Assembly (NCBI RefSeq): GCF_009017415.1
Contig: NC_092409.1
Location: forward strand, 4,464,001-4,528,000
DNA: 64,000 nt
Reading direction: 5' to 3'
Origin: Aspergillus flavus
Taxonomy: Eukaryota; Ascomycota; Eurotiomycetes; Eurotiales; Aspergillaceae
The notes under the pieces were generated by a model, which was not told the DNA's origin, made no database searches, and saw only the letters and a program-made list of their open reading frames with translations. The translations under genes were made by a program, and so were the position numbers. Of the stretch, positions 33,501-44,069 are shown piece after piece (position 1 is the first letter of the stretch; every line of letters begins with the position of its first letter).

Positions 33501-35659
33501 GTGGCTAATTAGAAATACCCATCTCAGCCTCGGCGTTACCTCGTATCTTCCCTATAACATACTCAATTCGCTAGAAATGGCGTTACTGTTCCCTTTCCAC
33601 ATTAAGGAGGGTGAGTCCTATACTCCGTAGAACGCCTTAAATAGCGCTACTGCTCAATGGAGATCATCTCGGTTATTCTTGAACCAAGGAAGCTGTCCGT
33701 AATAATTGTTGAGCTTAGCAGTACTGGGTCTCAGGGCGTGGTTCAGCAGACCAAATGATAGCAACTATAGCAAGTGGTATAAATTCTACCAATTCGTTGA
33801 TATCCAAATGGATTAGTATGTTTTACGGCTCTTTATGCATCGTATATTATTACTTGGCTGATATCCCATCATCTCACCACCCACTACCGAAGGCAGAGCC
33901 GGCATTCATAGCTGGTCCCATTCCAGACGGATTTCTCCATACATTCCATTCTGTGGAAGGCATGTGGGGAGATGTGGGATGATCCGTTGACAGGGAACGT
34001 CACGACCGGAGGCATTAATATCTTGGCAATAATAGGTATCTCGATCTCGGTTTTTGATATCTGGTATTCTTTCTATTTCATTAGTAGTTTCTGTTTTATC
34101 GCCCGACCGTGTAAAATACCTAGATTATGGGATAGTGGTATGTACAAAGGTAGGTATATAAAACAGTGCCTCTTGACGTCCGTGTTCATTGGCTGCGACT
34201 TAAAAAGTACTCCCTGTAAATCAAGAAGAACTTGACAACGCATCTAGACTATAGATGCTGCCACTATTGCCAGGTATCTAATGTCTGTATCAACTAGTTT
34301 CTCAGTCACTGGGCATGTTATCACGCAGTGCAATCAAAGCATGAAGAATGTGGAAATTGTGATAAGGCCCTTCTATGACTTTGAGCCTTTTTACCTACCC
34401 GCTTGCCAAGTAGATACACTGAGGGGTAACGGTTACTATTTTTACATGGCAAGGACTGCCATTTGGTACTTGAATAGCACCAAGCTGCACGGATAAAGAG
34501 CCCTGGCGCTTACGCGGACGTAAGGCTACAAGAGACGGCGATCAATTCCATAAATCCCGGATGTGATACCGGTGGAATACCGGTAAATCACCTCGTCTAC
34601 TTTCTACAGGCTGTGCTCTGATGTATAAATTTTAAGTCAGGTTCCCAGATAAAATAGATATTATTTCCTAGGATCTTGAGATAGCTCTCTCTAGAATAAA
34701 TATGTTGTTGGGAATTAAGATTATGCGCTACTATATTGATATAAAAGCAAGAAATACTTCAAAACGCTCCTGAGATCATAATACATAACCCTTTGGACTT
34801 GCTGTATAGATCAATATACTTCTTTTTTCCAGGCCTCGCCCGATTGATTAAGTATACAGCATTATTTCTGACACTTTCCGTTTCTTAATTCAACCGGGCC
34901 CTTGTCTGACCATATGATCTTATGCTACTCCGTACTGCTTAACACCTTAATTTCAGTGAGCTAAAGTCTATTCTAAACGCTCGTGAGCATACATATCTTG
35001 CAATCCAGGCCTTTTTGTATCTTGGCTATAGAGGCCCCGGTATAGTGCAGATCACATATAAAATCCCTAGAATAAGGACTCAATTGGAATATGGTTTCCC
35101 TATTCAGGCTTATTACCCCTAGAGGCGTTCTAGGAGCCATTGGTTGAAGAAATAGAAAGTAGGTAGGAAAAACACGTGGTCACCAGTGACGCGTTTCCCC
35201 ACCTTGATTGCTGGGTGATATAGTAGACATTCGGAAGCACTTAGGAGTTCAACATTTTATGTGTCAATTAAGTCGCTATTATAAAAGGTTACCTCTTCAT
35301 GAATCTTTTCTATACCCTCAATCGGCAATGAAATGGTTGTGTGGCGGGAATGGAGTCTCCGCAGCAGGAACGGCGGTAATTAGGGGCCCACTGGGGTTTG
35401 TCTGCTAAAGCCTGTCATGGATAGGAGTGCCACAACGTGCTCAATGCAGAGACGCAAATGCGGAGATCGCTTAGTGAATATCGATATTAATTCCCACAGC
35501 ACAAGTAGTGTGTCGACTTGATAGGTGCATGCCTACAGGACAGTTTGCCGACCACGCAACCGACGACTGAGCTATATAATACTATCAAGTTCTCCTTGTC
35601 AAGCCCTAAGGTTCGCATCACTATTACATCTGAAGTGAAAAATGCTTTAGACAAGAATC
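30558..35659. other. Gene-poor block of 5.1 kb
   Basis: No frame shows family resemblance or a consistent exon chain. The left 800 bp are the promoter and leader of the PSR-type gene. The rest is AT-rich with many short A/T runs, an ATT microsatellite, a 14-bp palindrome (32750-32763) and five of the window's six copies of the TACTCCGTA inverted-repeat motif. Frames at 33755-34496 read as short hydrophobic peptides and are probably chance. It could be decayed transposon sequence or a non-coding transcription unit; I cannot tell. Confidence 0.5.
31716..31753. repeat. Imperfect (ATT)n microsatellite
   Basis: About a dozen ATT units are broken by GC and C interruptions. The repeat is non-coding, inside the gene-poor block. 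Confidence 0.8.
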
Positions 35660-37017
35660 ATGGTTTGTGGTATTGTTCTGGTAGCCCTGAGCTTAGCCTT
35701 AGGTGCCTCTGCGCTCCCCGGGGCGAAATCGAGAACAACCACGGAGAAGCGCCTTCAGTTCACAAAGAATGGAACTTTCCAGTTATCTGTCTTTGAGGAC
35801 CTACACTATGGCGAGGGTAAGCTAATCCCTCGGTCTCAATACGGCAGCACCGCTAATCAGCTTTTAGCGGAGGCCACCACTTGGGGACCAAAGCAAGATG
35901 TTGAGACCAATGCTGTGATCAACACCGTCCTCGACAACGAAAGCCCACAGTTGGTCATTCTAAATGGCGATCTCATCACCGGAGAGAACACCTTTTTGTC
36001 AAATGCGACCAACTATATCGATGAGATTGTAGCGCCTCTTGTAGATCGCAAGCTCCTCTGGGCTTCTACCTACGGTAACCATGACAGCGGTTACAACTTG
36101 TCACGCAGTGCTATCCTGGAGCGAGAGAAGACCTACTCGAACAGCTTGACAAAAAGTATGGTCTCGGGAGCGCTTGCTGGTGTATCCAACTATTATCTGC
36201 CCGTGTACCCGTCGGACTCATCCAAAGACACTCCAGCCTTGATCATGTGGTTCTTCGATAGCCGTGGTGGGAACTACTACCAGCAACTAAAGAATGGGAG
36301 TGAAGTTCCGCAGCCTTGCTGGGTTGATGAGTCGGTCAGTCATACACCTTATTTCTTGAGGGTTATTCTTTAACTAGGTGGTTCCAGGTGGTTGAATGGT
36401 TCACTCAAACCAACACGGAGCTTAGAGAGAAGTATGGCAGAGTGATCCCTTCAATTGCATTTTATCACATTCCCGTCAACGCAATGCTTGCCTTCCAGAA
36501 GCAGGGGGTCAATGCAAATTATGAGCCAGGAATCAACGACGATGATCCCCTAGACCAGCAAGGCGAGGCAAGCGGGCAGGGAGGGGTCTCGGGAACTGTG
36601 TTCAGCTACACCGGCCAGGACATTCCATTCATGGAGGCAATGCTGAACACTGAGGGTCTCCTGGCGACGTTCAGTGGCCATGATCATGGTGATGACTGGT
36701 AAGCAGCTGCATTATTTCTGCCTTGTCCGTTAGTTCATGCTAAAAAAAAGGAAAGGTGCTTCAAATGGGATTCGAAGCTTCCCGGTATGAATCTCACTGG
36801 CAACGGGTTGAACCTATGTTTCGGACGTCATAGTGGGTACGGAGGATACGGCTCATGGACTCGGGGATCACGGCAGATTCTGTTGGATGAGACGATTTTG
36901 GAAACACAAATCTTGACCTGGGTTCGGTTGGAAGATGGGTCAGTCTCTGGCAAAGTTAACCTTAACTCTACTTACGGGGAGGATTGGTATCCCTCCGTTG
37001 AGACAACGTATACATGA
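35660..37017 (+). CDS. Secreted calcineurin-like metallophosphoesterase (DCR2-type)
   Basis: Exons are 35660-35816, 35868-36334, 36388-36698 and 36756-37017 (398 residues). A signal peptide is clear ([18 protein letters not shown]). The metal-binding motifs of the family follow in order: EDLHYGE (Asp47, His49), [24 protein letters not shown] and SGHDHGDDW. This set matches the purple-acid/calcineurin-type phosphoesterases related to yeast DCR2. Several N-glycosylation sites (NGT, NLS, NGS, NLT, NST) fit secretion. Intron 35817-35867 is 51 bp, has a GCTAAT branch site and no in-frame stop. Splicing restores the family spacing between EDLHYG and TWGPKQD. It probably acts outside the cell or in the secretory path as a phosphomonoesterase or diesterase. 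Confidence 0.88.
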
Positions 37018-37873
37018 ACTATGGACAGGTTGACGAGCGAGGGCATGTAGCCAAGCCGATGGATTAACAAATAAATCAAATATTATAATATTATAATCTA
37101 TATGTTTTATACAGTTTTCAAACTACTTAGGCTTCTTCACGGGCTTACTTAACCCTAACGGCCATAAACCTAGCCTAACCCGGATAGCTGTCTCGGTAGT
37201 TACCTAGAAAAGATGATTATCTTACAATTTATACAGCACGTATACCCTATATAGTTGCTAAATATTATATATAGATTCGAATAATATAGCGGACTGAGGA
37301 CCCCTAAGTGATTTCTGGTTTAATCCTAGTGTAGTTTTTCTTGAGATGTACATGGCTTAGTACTACACAGATAGTGGTATCTTACTGCTTACTGGCCCCA
37401 AATGCGTTCAAGCTAGCTATCTCCTGTATACCGGAAAAGTGCTTCTATATAAAATAGAATAGTATATTCTATAGCGTAGAGCAATACTAAATAAGGTGCG
37501 TGGGCTTAATGTAAACACTTAAGGTTTCGGTAGTACAGTAATCCGTACTTAAGCAAATCTGGGGAAACAAGCCCGCACGTGAGCCCTCCACCACTCCGCA
37601 ATTGCACAATTGACCCGAGGTCTTCACATGCAACAATGCGATGCCGTCACCCATAATGTGACTTGTTCCGCTGATCGGTCAACTCGCCAACTCTCCGTGG
37701 ACGAACCTCTTCCCTTAGTATACTCACTCACGATCTTGACTGAATACACACCGCACAATTCTCAGACGCGTCCCATTCAGACGCTTTCCTCATGGCCTAT
37801 GTCGCCTTGGTTTAAAGAAGGGCGCTGTGTGAGCTACCCGCTCGACTTCAAGTGCCCCGGTAACTAAGTCACA
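37018..37873. other. Intergenic region
   Basis: This is AT-rich sequence (TATAATATTATAAT near 37080-37100) after the phosphoesterase, and a CT/AC-rich leader before the ABC transporter. An open frame at 37610-37867 just before the transporter has no family features and is probably leader. Confidence 0.55.
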
Positions 37874-40336
37874 ATGGCCGCCCAGTCAACACTACGCTCA
37901 CGGGAGGATCCCCTCGCCACACTATACCACTACTACCTCAACTTGTTTCGTTCTCGGTTCAAGCGTTCATCGAAAACAACCAAGCTGATTGCTACAGTTG
38001 CGCTATTGCTCTCGATCGTAACAACTGGATATGGAGGGTACAAACGACTACGGCAGAGGGCGAAGGAACGCGCCCAGGGCAGACGATTGTTACGGCGAAA
38101 CTCTGGAATTAGGGGAAAGGACGGGTCTCGCACCATATACGTGCCTTACAAAGATTCTCTGACATCCAAAGTTACTATCCATCCAACGAAACCTACGACG
38201 TTTGATGCACACCGAAGGCTTTTCTTAAACCCCCCAGCTTCGGCTCGCGCTGGAGATGGCGAATCAAATCAGATTCCACCACCGACGACTAAGCCGGGCC
38301 TAAATCTTGCTTTTCTTCACCAGTTTCTGAGTCTTGGGAGTATTATGGTCCCTAGATGGGGTAGTAAGGAGACCGGCCTTCTTATGGGTCATGGCGTCTT
38401 CTTACTGCTACGGACGTACTTATCGCTGTTAATTGCAAGGCTGGATGGTGAGATCGTGAGAGATCTTGTTGCAGGGAAAGGCCGAGCGTTCATGTGGGGT
38501 ATTGTCAAATGGTGTGGCATTGGCACGCTTGCTTCGTATACAAATGCCATGATAAAGTTCCTGCAGTCGAAGGTGTCTATCGCATTTCGAACGAGACTCA
38601 CCCGGTACATCCACGATCTGTATCTCACCGGTGATGACAATTATTATAAGTTGATGAACCTGGACGGCGGCATCGGTCAAGGTGCGGACCAGTTCATCAC
38701 GCAGGATCTCACACTCTTCTGCTCTGCAGCTGCAGCACTGTATTCCTCCATGGGGAAACCGCTGGTGGATTTATTCGTCTTCAACTATCAGCTCTACCGC
38801 TCTCTGGGGCCTTTGGCCCTTAGCGGAATCCTCACAGGCTATTTCAGCACTGCAATTGTTCTGCGTAAACTGTCACCTCCGTTCGGCAAGCTCAAGGCTG
38901 TTGAGGGCAAAAAGGAAGGAGATTTCAGAGGGCTTCACTCTAGATTACTCGCGAACGCTGAGGAGATATCGTTCTATGGGGGAGCTGACATCGAGCGAGT
39001 CTTTTTAACGAGAAGCTTCAAGGATCTCCAGCGCTGGTTAGAGGGTATTTACAGCCTGAAGATCCGCTATAATATGCTCGAGGATGTTATCTTGAAGTAT
39101 TCATGGTCTGCCTTCGGCTATTTGATCACATCTTTGCCTGTATTTCTCCCTGCGTGGGGTGGCCTAGGTGGAGCCCTGGAGTTAGCCGATACGCCTGACT
39201 CAGTCGGGAGAGAACGGGGCCGTATGAAGGAGTTCATCACAAACAAACGTCTGATGCTCTCTCTAGCAGATGCCGGCGGTCGAATGATGTACAGTATCAA
39301 GGACATTTCGGAACTGGCTGGTTACACCTCTCGTGTCTATACACTGATTTCAACACTCCATAGGGTCCATGCTGACGCATATTACCCTCCACGCGGCTCC
39401 CATGCGGAGTTGTACTCTCTAGCAGATGCTCAGGGCACCATCCACAATGGCTTTGATGGAGTGCGTCTTGAAAATGTTCCAATCGTTGCGCCATCTCTCT
39501 ATCCTCATGGTGGCGATGAGCTTCTTGAGTCACTGTCATTCGTTGTGCATTCTGGAGATCACCTTCTTATATCTGGACCGAACGGAGTTGGCAAATCTGC
39601 TATTGCTCGTATCATAGCAGGTTTATGGCCGGTTTATCGTGGGTTAGTCAGTCGACCAAGGGGATTCGGACTGGATGGAATTATGTTCCTTCCACAACGA
39701 CCCTACCTCAGTGTGGGTACTCTGCGTGACCAAGTCATCTACCCTCACACGGAGGTCGACATGCGCGAGGGAGGTATATCAGACGCAAGTCTACAAAAGA
39801 TCTTGGATGACGCCCACTTAGGTTACCTCCCTACCCGCGAGGGTGGATGGGACTCCCGCAAGGAGTGGAAGGATGTCCTGAGCGGTGGTGAGAAGCAAAG
39901 AATGGCTATGGCACGTCTATACTACCATGAGCCCCGTTACGCCTTCCTCGACGAAGGAACCTCTGCGGTCTCCTCCGATGTTGAGGGCTTGCTGTACGAG
40001 CGGGCCAAAGAGCGCGGAATTACACTCATCACGATCTCTACGCGTGCGTCTCTCAAGAAGTATCACACTTACAACCTCACCCTTGGTCTTGGCTCCGAAG
40101 GCGAACAGTGGGAGTTTGAGCGGATTGGCACCGCCAAGGAGAAGATGAATGTTGAGAAAGAGCTGCAAGAACTTCGTAAGCGGCTGGATAAGGTCGATGA
40201 ATGGAAACAACGCCGAGAGGAGATCGAGAACGAACTACGTAAGGTTTGGGTTGAGGAAGGAGAGCTGGCCCCGCCACCATATACGGAACAGCCGGAAACA
40301 GCTGAAAGCCCAACGGTCGAGGAATTGTCGAGCTGA
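37874..40336 (+). CDS. Peroxisomal-type ABC half transporter (ABCD/ALDP, PXA family)
   Basis: This single exon encodes 820 residues. The N-terminal half is the membrane domain, with five or six spans and the family segments TRYIHDLYL, NLDGGIGQGADQFITQDL and the EAA-like NAEEISFYGG. The nucleotide-binding domain has Walker A GPNGVGKSA (about 568-576), the signature LSGGEKQR (about 669-676) and Walker B YAFLDEGTSAVS (Asp693, Glu694). The DEGTSAVS.DVEG text is typical of ALDP/Pxa proteins, which work as dimers in the peroxisomal membrane to import very-long-chain fatty acyl-CoA. A Glu/Lys-rich coiled-coil tail (about 755-800) follows. Which of the two fungal PXA paralogues this is, I cannot say. 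Confidence 0.9.
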   Translation: MAAQSTLRSREDPLATLYHYYLNLFRSRFKRSSKTTKLIATVALLLSIVTTGYGGYKRLRQRAKERAQGRRLLRRNSGIRGKDGSRTIYVPYKDSLTSKVTIHPTKPTTFDAHRRLFLNPPASARAGDGESNQIPPPTTKPGLNLAFLHQFLSLGSIMVPRWGSKETGLLMGHGVFLLLRTYLSLLIARLDGEIVRDLVAGKGRAFMWGIVKWCGIGTLASYTNAMIKFLQSKVSIAFRTRLTRYIHDLYLTGDDNYYKLMNLDGGIGQGADQFITQDLTLFCSAAAALYSSMGKPLVDLFVFNYQLYRSLGPLALSGILTGYFSTAIVLRKLSPPFGKLKAVEGKKEGDFRGLHSRLLANAEEISFYGGADIERVFLTRSFKDLQRWLEGIYSLKIRYNMLEDVILKYSWSAFGYLITSLPVFLPAWGGLGGALELADTPDSVGRERGRMKEFITNKRLMLSLADAGGRMMYSIKDISELAGYTSRVYTLISTLHRVHADAYYPPRGSHAELYSLADAQGTIHNGFDGVRLENVPIVAPSLYPHGGDELLESLSFVVHSGDHLLISGPNGVGKSAIARIIAGLWPVYRGLVSRPRGFGLDGIMFLPQRPYLSVGTLRDQVIYPHTEVDMREGGISDASLQKILDDAHLGYLPTREGGWDSRKEWKDVLSGGEKQRMAMARLYYHEPRYAFLDEGTSAVSSDVEGLLYERAKERGITLITISTRASLKKYHTYNLTLGLGSEGEQWEFERIGTAKEKMNVEKELQELRKRLDKVDEWKQRREEIENELRKVWVEEGELAPPPYTEQPETAESPTVEELSS

Positions 40337-40838
40337 TGAGTGTGGTTTTGGAAAGAAGTAAGAGCAGGGAGTATATAAATATCTCGTACGTAGTAGCATG
40401 AGCTTGAGATAGAAGTCAAGGGGTACTGTGGTGGGTATCACCTACCAAGCCTTACCACTCAATTTTAAGTGAGATTTAGTTATTTTTGGTAGTTCTTTGA
40501 GTTTTTGATTCGCCTGACTGCAGTGGGATTGATGAATCACCATCCATGTCCTCAATGAATCTATTGTTCATCTGTAGTCACATGACCTCTGTCCACTCAG
40601 AAGGGGCAAAGCAAATCATCGCAACCGTGACTTACGGAAATCAAAATAATTATTTATATTTTATTTTACATCTACCAGAAGATCCGCCCTTATACTTCAA
40701 CTGAAACTAAAGGTCATGAACTATCTGTCCGCTCAATATTTTTTTTCTCTATTTAAGAATGGCATGTCTACGCCGCTTCTAGATTAGTTTCCGATACTCC
40801 AATACCTAAGGGTGTCAGCTTCTTCACTCTCTACTAAA
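40337..40838. other. Intergenic region
   Basis: AT-rich, with poly-T near 40740. It holds the 3' UTR of the ABC gene and the promoter of the Clr2-type gene. No other feature is seen. Confidence 0.55.
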
Positions 40839-43535
40839 ATGTCCCTGTCACAATTACCACACCCGGTAGCGGAAGGGAAAGAGAGCGAAAATGTAATAAT
40901 AATCCCTATAGGCGAATGTATCAGCGATGGGGATAAGTACACTTGGCCCACCGAAGCCAGGTTTGGCATGCCAGATGATAGCAGTTACCGGGAGAAATTG
41001 GCAATGTTATGGATGCAGAAGCTTGGAGCATTCGAAGAGGGTATGACAACCTTTATTTTCTAATTTCTATGATGACTATTATCATGTATCGATTTCGGTA
41101 GCTGTCATGATTGTTTCAGTTCTATTACATCAATCTTTCCCTACAACAATCTTTCCCAGCATCAACGCCAGTCCTCCTTAGTACCATTGTACTCGCCCCT
41201 AGTGCTCAAGACTCGCTGACAATTATTATACCACTCTGTTTACTTCACTGCACCTGAATCTGTTTTAAATCATATCATGTATATTCCTATCCATTATCTC
41301 ACCTAATCCTGTCTTTCAGTGCGTGAGATAGATCCGGGTTCCAACATTGTTCCTGTGATACCTTTGAACTGGGGTCTTTTTTTTGTCGACTAAAATTTAC
41401 ACATGGTCCTCAAGTTCTTTCTAGCTAAGCATTGATTTTCAGGGAGGAGATATATGATCGACCGCTTGCCAGATGGTTACGGCCTCTTTGATAGACCGCG
41501 TGGGACGGACCCTACCATTGTAAGTCATTGTCCTACTATGGTACAAAACTTCTCTAGGTCTAACAGTATTCACCTCAGCGTGATAGATTTCTTTGGGGTC
41601 ATCCAATTGGGCAATACTTTCCCTCGATACTCCAGTTCTTTCCACATTTTTACCATCTGATGACAGGCGCGGTTGGGACTTGCCATTGCATGCTTTGTGA
41701 TAAACTAGCAAAGCGTGAAAAAGGTTCAGCGCTCCCTCCGTAATTCACTTTCAACCCTATTCGCTAATGTACTCCCAGCGATGTTAAATGGTTCACAACG
41801 AGGACGAGCACGAGGGAGGGCACGAGGGAGAGGAAGTTCCAGTATTGCGAGGCCGATCGACATGCCCACCGGAGGGACACCAGGTCGACCTCCAGGACGA
41901 CCGTATGGGAGATTACCTGGTAGGCCACCCGGGAGGCCATCTGGTAGGTCTGCTACCGCCGGAGTGCGCGCTATTCTTGACAGTGAAGGAACACCGGACG
42001 TATTCAAGATGGCCGTCAGGAGGCTCAAAGAACAAGGTGTTCTGGATGAGAGAATAAGAGAGGATGGCAGCATGGACTGGAGGGCTGAGAGGGCAGCACT
42101 CGACGAGTATATTGAGCAGTTAGGCATGCAGCCTTCCTACGTTCCTCGACCCGGAGAAGTCGTACTCTGGGCTCCGGAGTATCAGGGGGAACTAGCCTGG
42201 AACCACGAAACCAAGCGCGTCGAAATGTACGCGCCCAATCAAAACGAATGGTTGGGAACCCCCGCATGGCGGGCTGGTATTGTAGGCCAGACTCCAGAAG
42301 AAGACACAGTCCTTCAGGACTTAGTCATTACAGCGCCCAAAAAATGGGGTGTCAACTACTCCGGCTTTCGCGTGGAAACTTTTCCTGATCCTCAAAGCTA
42401 CGATAAAAGTTACTCATTGCACTACAAATATGTCCATTTGTTGTGTATCAAGCCCTTCAATGCATACGAGCTCTTTCTGCAAGGAATTCCGCCCGAAGAG
42501 TTACACCCCTCCATCGGGTATGCGATGACGATAATGTCGTCGTTCAGTCTCCTGGACAAATATCACTTCAAAGGAACTTGGCCAAACGCAGCCATTTATT
42601 GCCGGGGTATTTTCATCGGAGCGGAGCTCTTGGTTGTTGGAGATGCTGTCCGCTTGAAACCAGCCCTCCCGTCTTACTCAGAGGAAGTCCATAACGCCGT
42701 TGAGGATGTTATGGTCATTGATGAAATACGCCTGGAACTTGTCAACTGCGTGAACGATCTCATGTCGGATCAACTGGCAGAGCGATATCAGGTTCGAGTG
42801 GCAGGAAAGGTCTATACGAACGCTCCCCAAAGAGCTAGTGCTGGGACCCACGGGACGAGCCAACCCTTGCCTATGAAGCACGAGGAAGTCATTGACGTGT
42901 TTCAATCGATTGGCATGGGTGGTTATGGGTCTTGGTACAGGGTGTGGGAAGGTGCCACGGTGGAAGTCTCACAGAATATGATAATTGGTCGTTGCTACGA
43001 GCCCGATGCTATGAACCTCTTGTTCGGGTCTTGCTCTTTGGGTCAGGATCTGTCGGGGGTGACCAAGGCGAGGGAGTATTCACGGAAAGTCGATGAACGT
43101 ATTCCCGAAGGCAAAGACTGGTTTTGGGGCGACTTTCGAACTCAGACCCTCGCGATCGATACTCTCAATGGCCAGGATGTGGGCCACTACAGTGACGCAC
43201 GCGATATCAAGATGTGGAGAGCGAATCTCCACATTCTTGATGGCACAGCGGATTCAGCCGATCTTCGCTTGGCTAAGCTTCCCGGCAATGTTGGTCGGCC
43301 CTCCACGAAGGCTCGGTCCAACTTCTCAGAGATTGGCAAGCTTAGCAGGCTGGTCAGTACAGGTCTTGGGGCCGCGGACGTGAGCAACCCAGTAAGCTCC
43401 GAAGAAGGGCCCAACCTGCCAGACGAGGAAGATACCTCTGAATCAGATGAAGTTTTCACGTTAGCCATGAATCAACTCCCAGGGGGGACGGACGAATCAG
43501 AGGAAGGTGATTACAGGCCAAGCCCTGAGCCCTAG
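40839..43535 (+). CDS. Clr2-type transcription-silencing protein with AT-hook-like repeats
   Basis: I read four exons (40839-41040, 41443-41519, 41579-41714, 41779-43535), 723 residues. The N-terminal part has the Clr2 pattern WPTEARFGMP, YMIDRLPDGYGLF.RPRGTDP, then FLWGHPIGQYFPS...FFPHF and a C128-H-C-M-L-C133 knuckle. Residues 146-157 are Arg/Gly-rich, and GRP recurs at 174, 178, 186 and 190, as in AT-hooks. The main domain follows: YVPRPGEVVLWAPEYQGELAW, ITAPKKWGVNYSGFRVE, MSSFSLLDKYHFKGTWP and AELLVVGDAVRL. Clr2 belongs to the SHREC heterochromatin complex in fission yeast. The first intron (402 bp) is long. The exon 3/4 junction is uncertain by a few codons (donor at 41715 or 41725). Confidence 0.85.
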
Positions 43536-43900
43536 GGCAAACGGCCGAAGCACGATATTTGATCACGGATACTCTGAAGCTCCTTCTTGTCGATACTCTT
43601 GACCCGTTTTGTGAGTTCAGGCGTCAGGGGCTTCCTCCACATTAATACCTAGCGCAGGACCTAGGCTGATACGAGTAGGAGGTTCACTTATGGCGAGGAA
43701 ACACTTACGTTCTGGTCTTTGACATACTTTGCTGATTGCTATTATATGTAACTACTGTAGGATTAGGGAAAGACATACATAAATAAATACGATTAAACTT
43801 CTACCACGGTCTTTTCAGTCTTTCTCCCAATAGTATCCGATGTTCTTATCAAGCGATAAGAGGAAGAAATGCCGCAGATAACCGGCACTCTGAAATGCAT
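43532..43900 (-). CDS. Small unrecognised protein, three exons, possibly mitochondrial
   Basis: On the minus strand, exons 43799-43900, 43709-43738 and 43532-43648 join in phase 0 to 82 residues. The last exon reads as a basic helix-rich end (MWRKPLTPELTKRVKSIDKK, then ELQSIRDQI), and the middle one gives QSAKYVKDQN. The two inner splice junctions are good (TAATAG acceptor, GTAAGT donor, GCTAG acceptor). The first donor (GTTTAA at 43798, or GTAGAA six bases upstream) is weak, so exon 1 is less certain. The N-terminus, with Arg and Ser and few acids (MHFRVPVICGISSSYRLIRT), could be a mitochondrial presequence. I do not recognise the family. Its stop codon overlaps the Clr2-type stop on the other strand within CCCTAGGG. 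Confidence 0.55.
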
Positions 43901-44069
43901 CGGATTGGCCCGCCAGCCAAATACTACATTACCTTGACTAAAAGGCGGGGAATAAAAAAAAATAAAAAGAAAAGCATTTGGAGAGGGGCAACAACAAGTC
44001 AACTGTAACTCTCTTGTATACTCCTCAATCGATCATCCTCTCACAAGCCACAAGAATACTATCGCAACA

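Noticed and set aside
37610..37867. Open frame just before the ABC transporter, with a stop 7 bases from its ATG
   Set aside because: There is no family feature. The transporter starts normally at 37874, so this is leader sequence.
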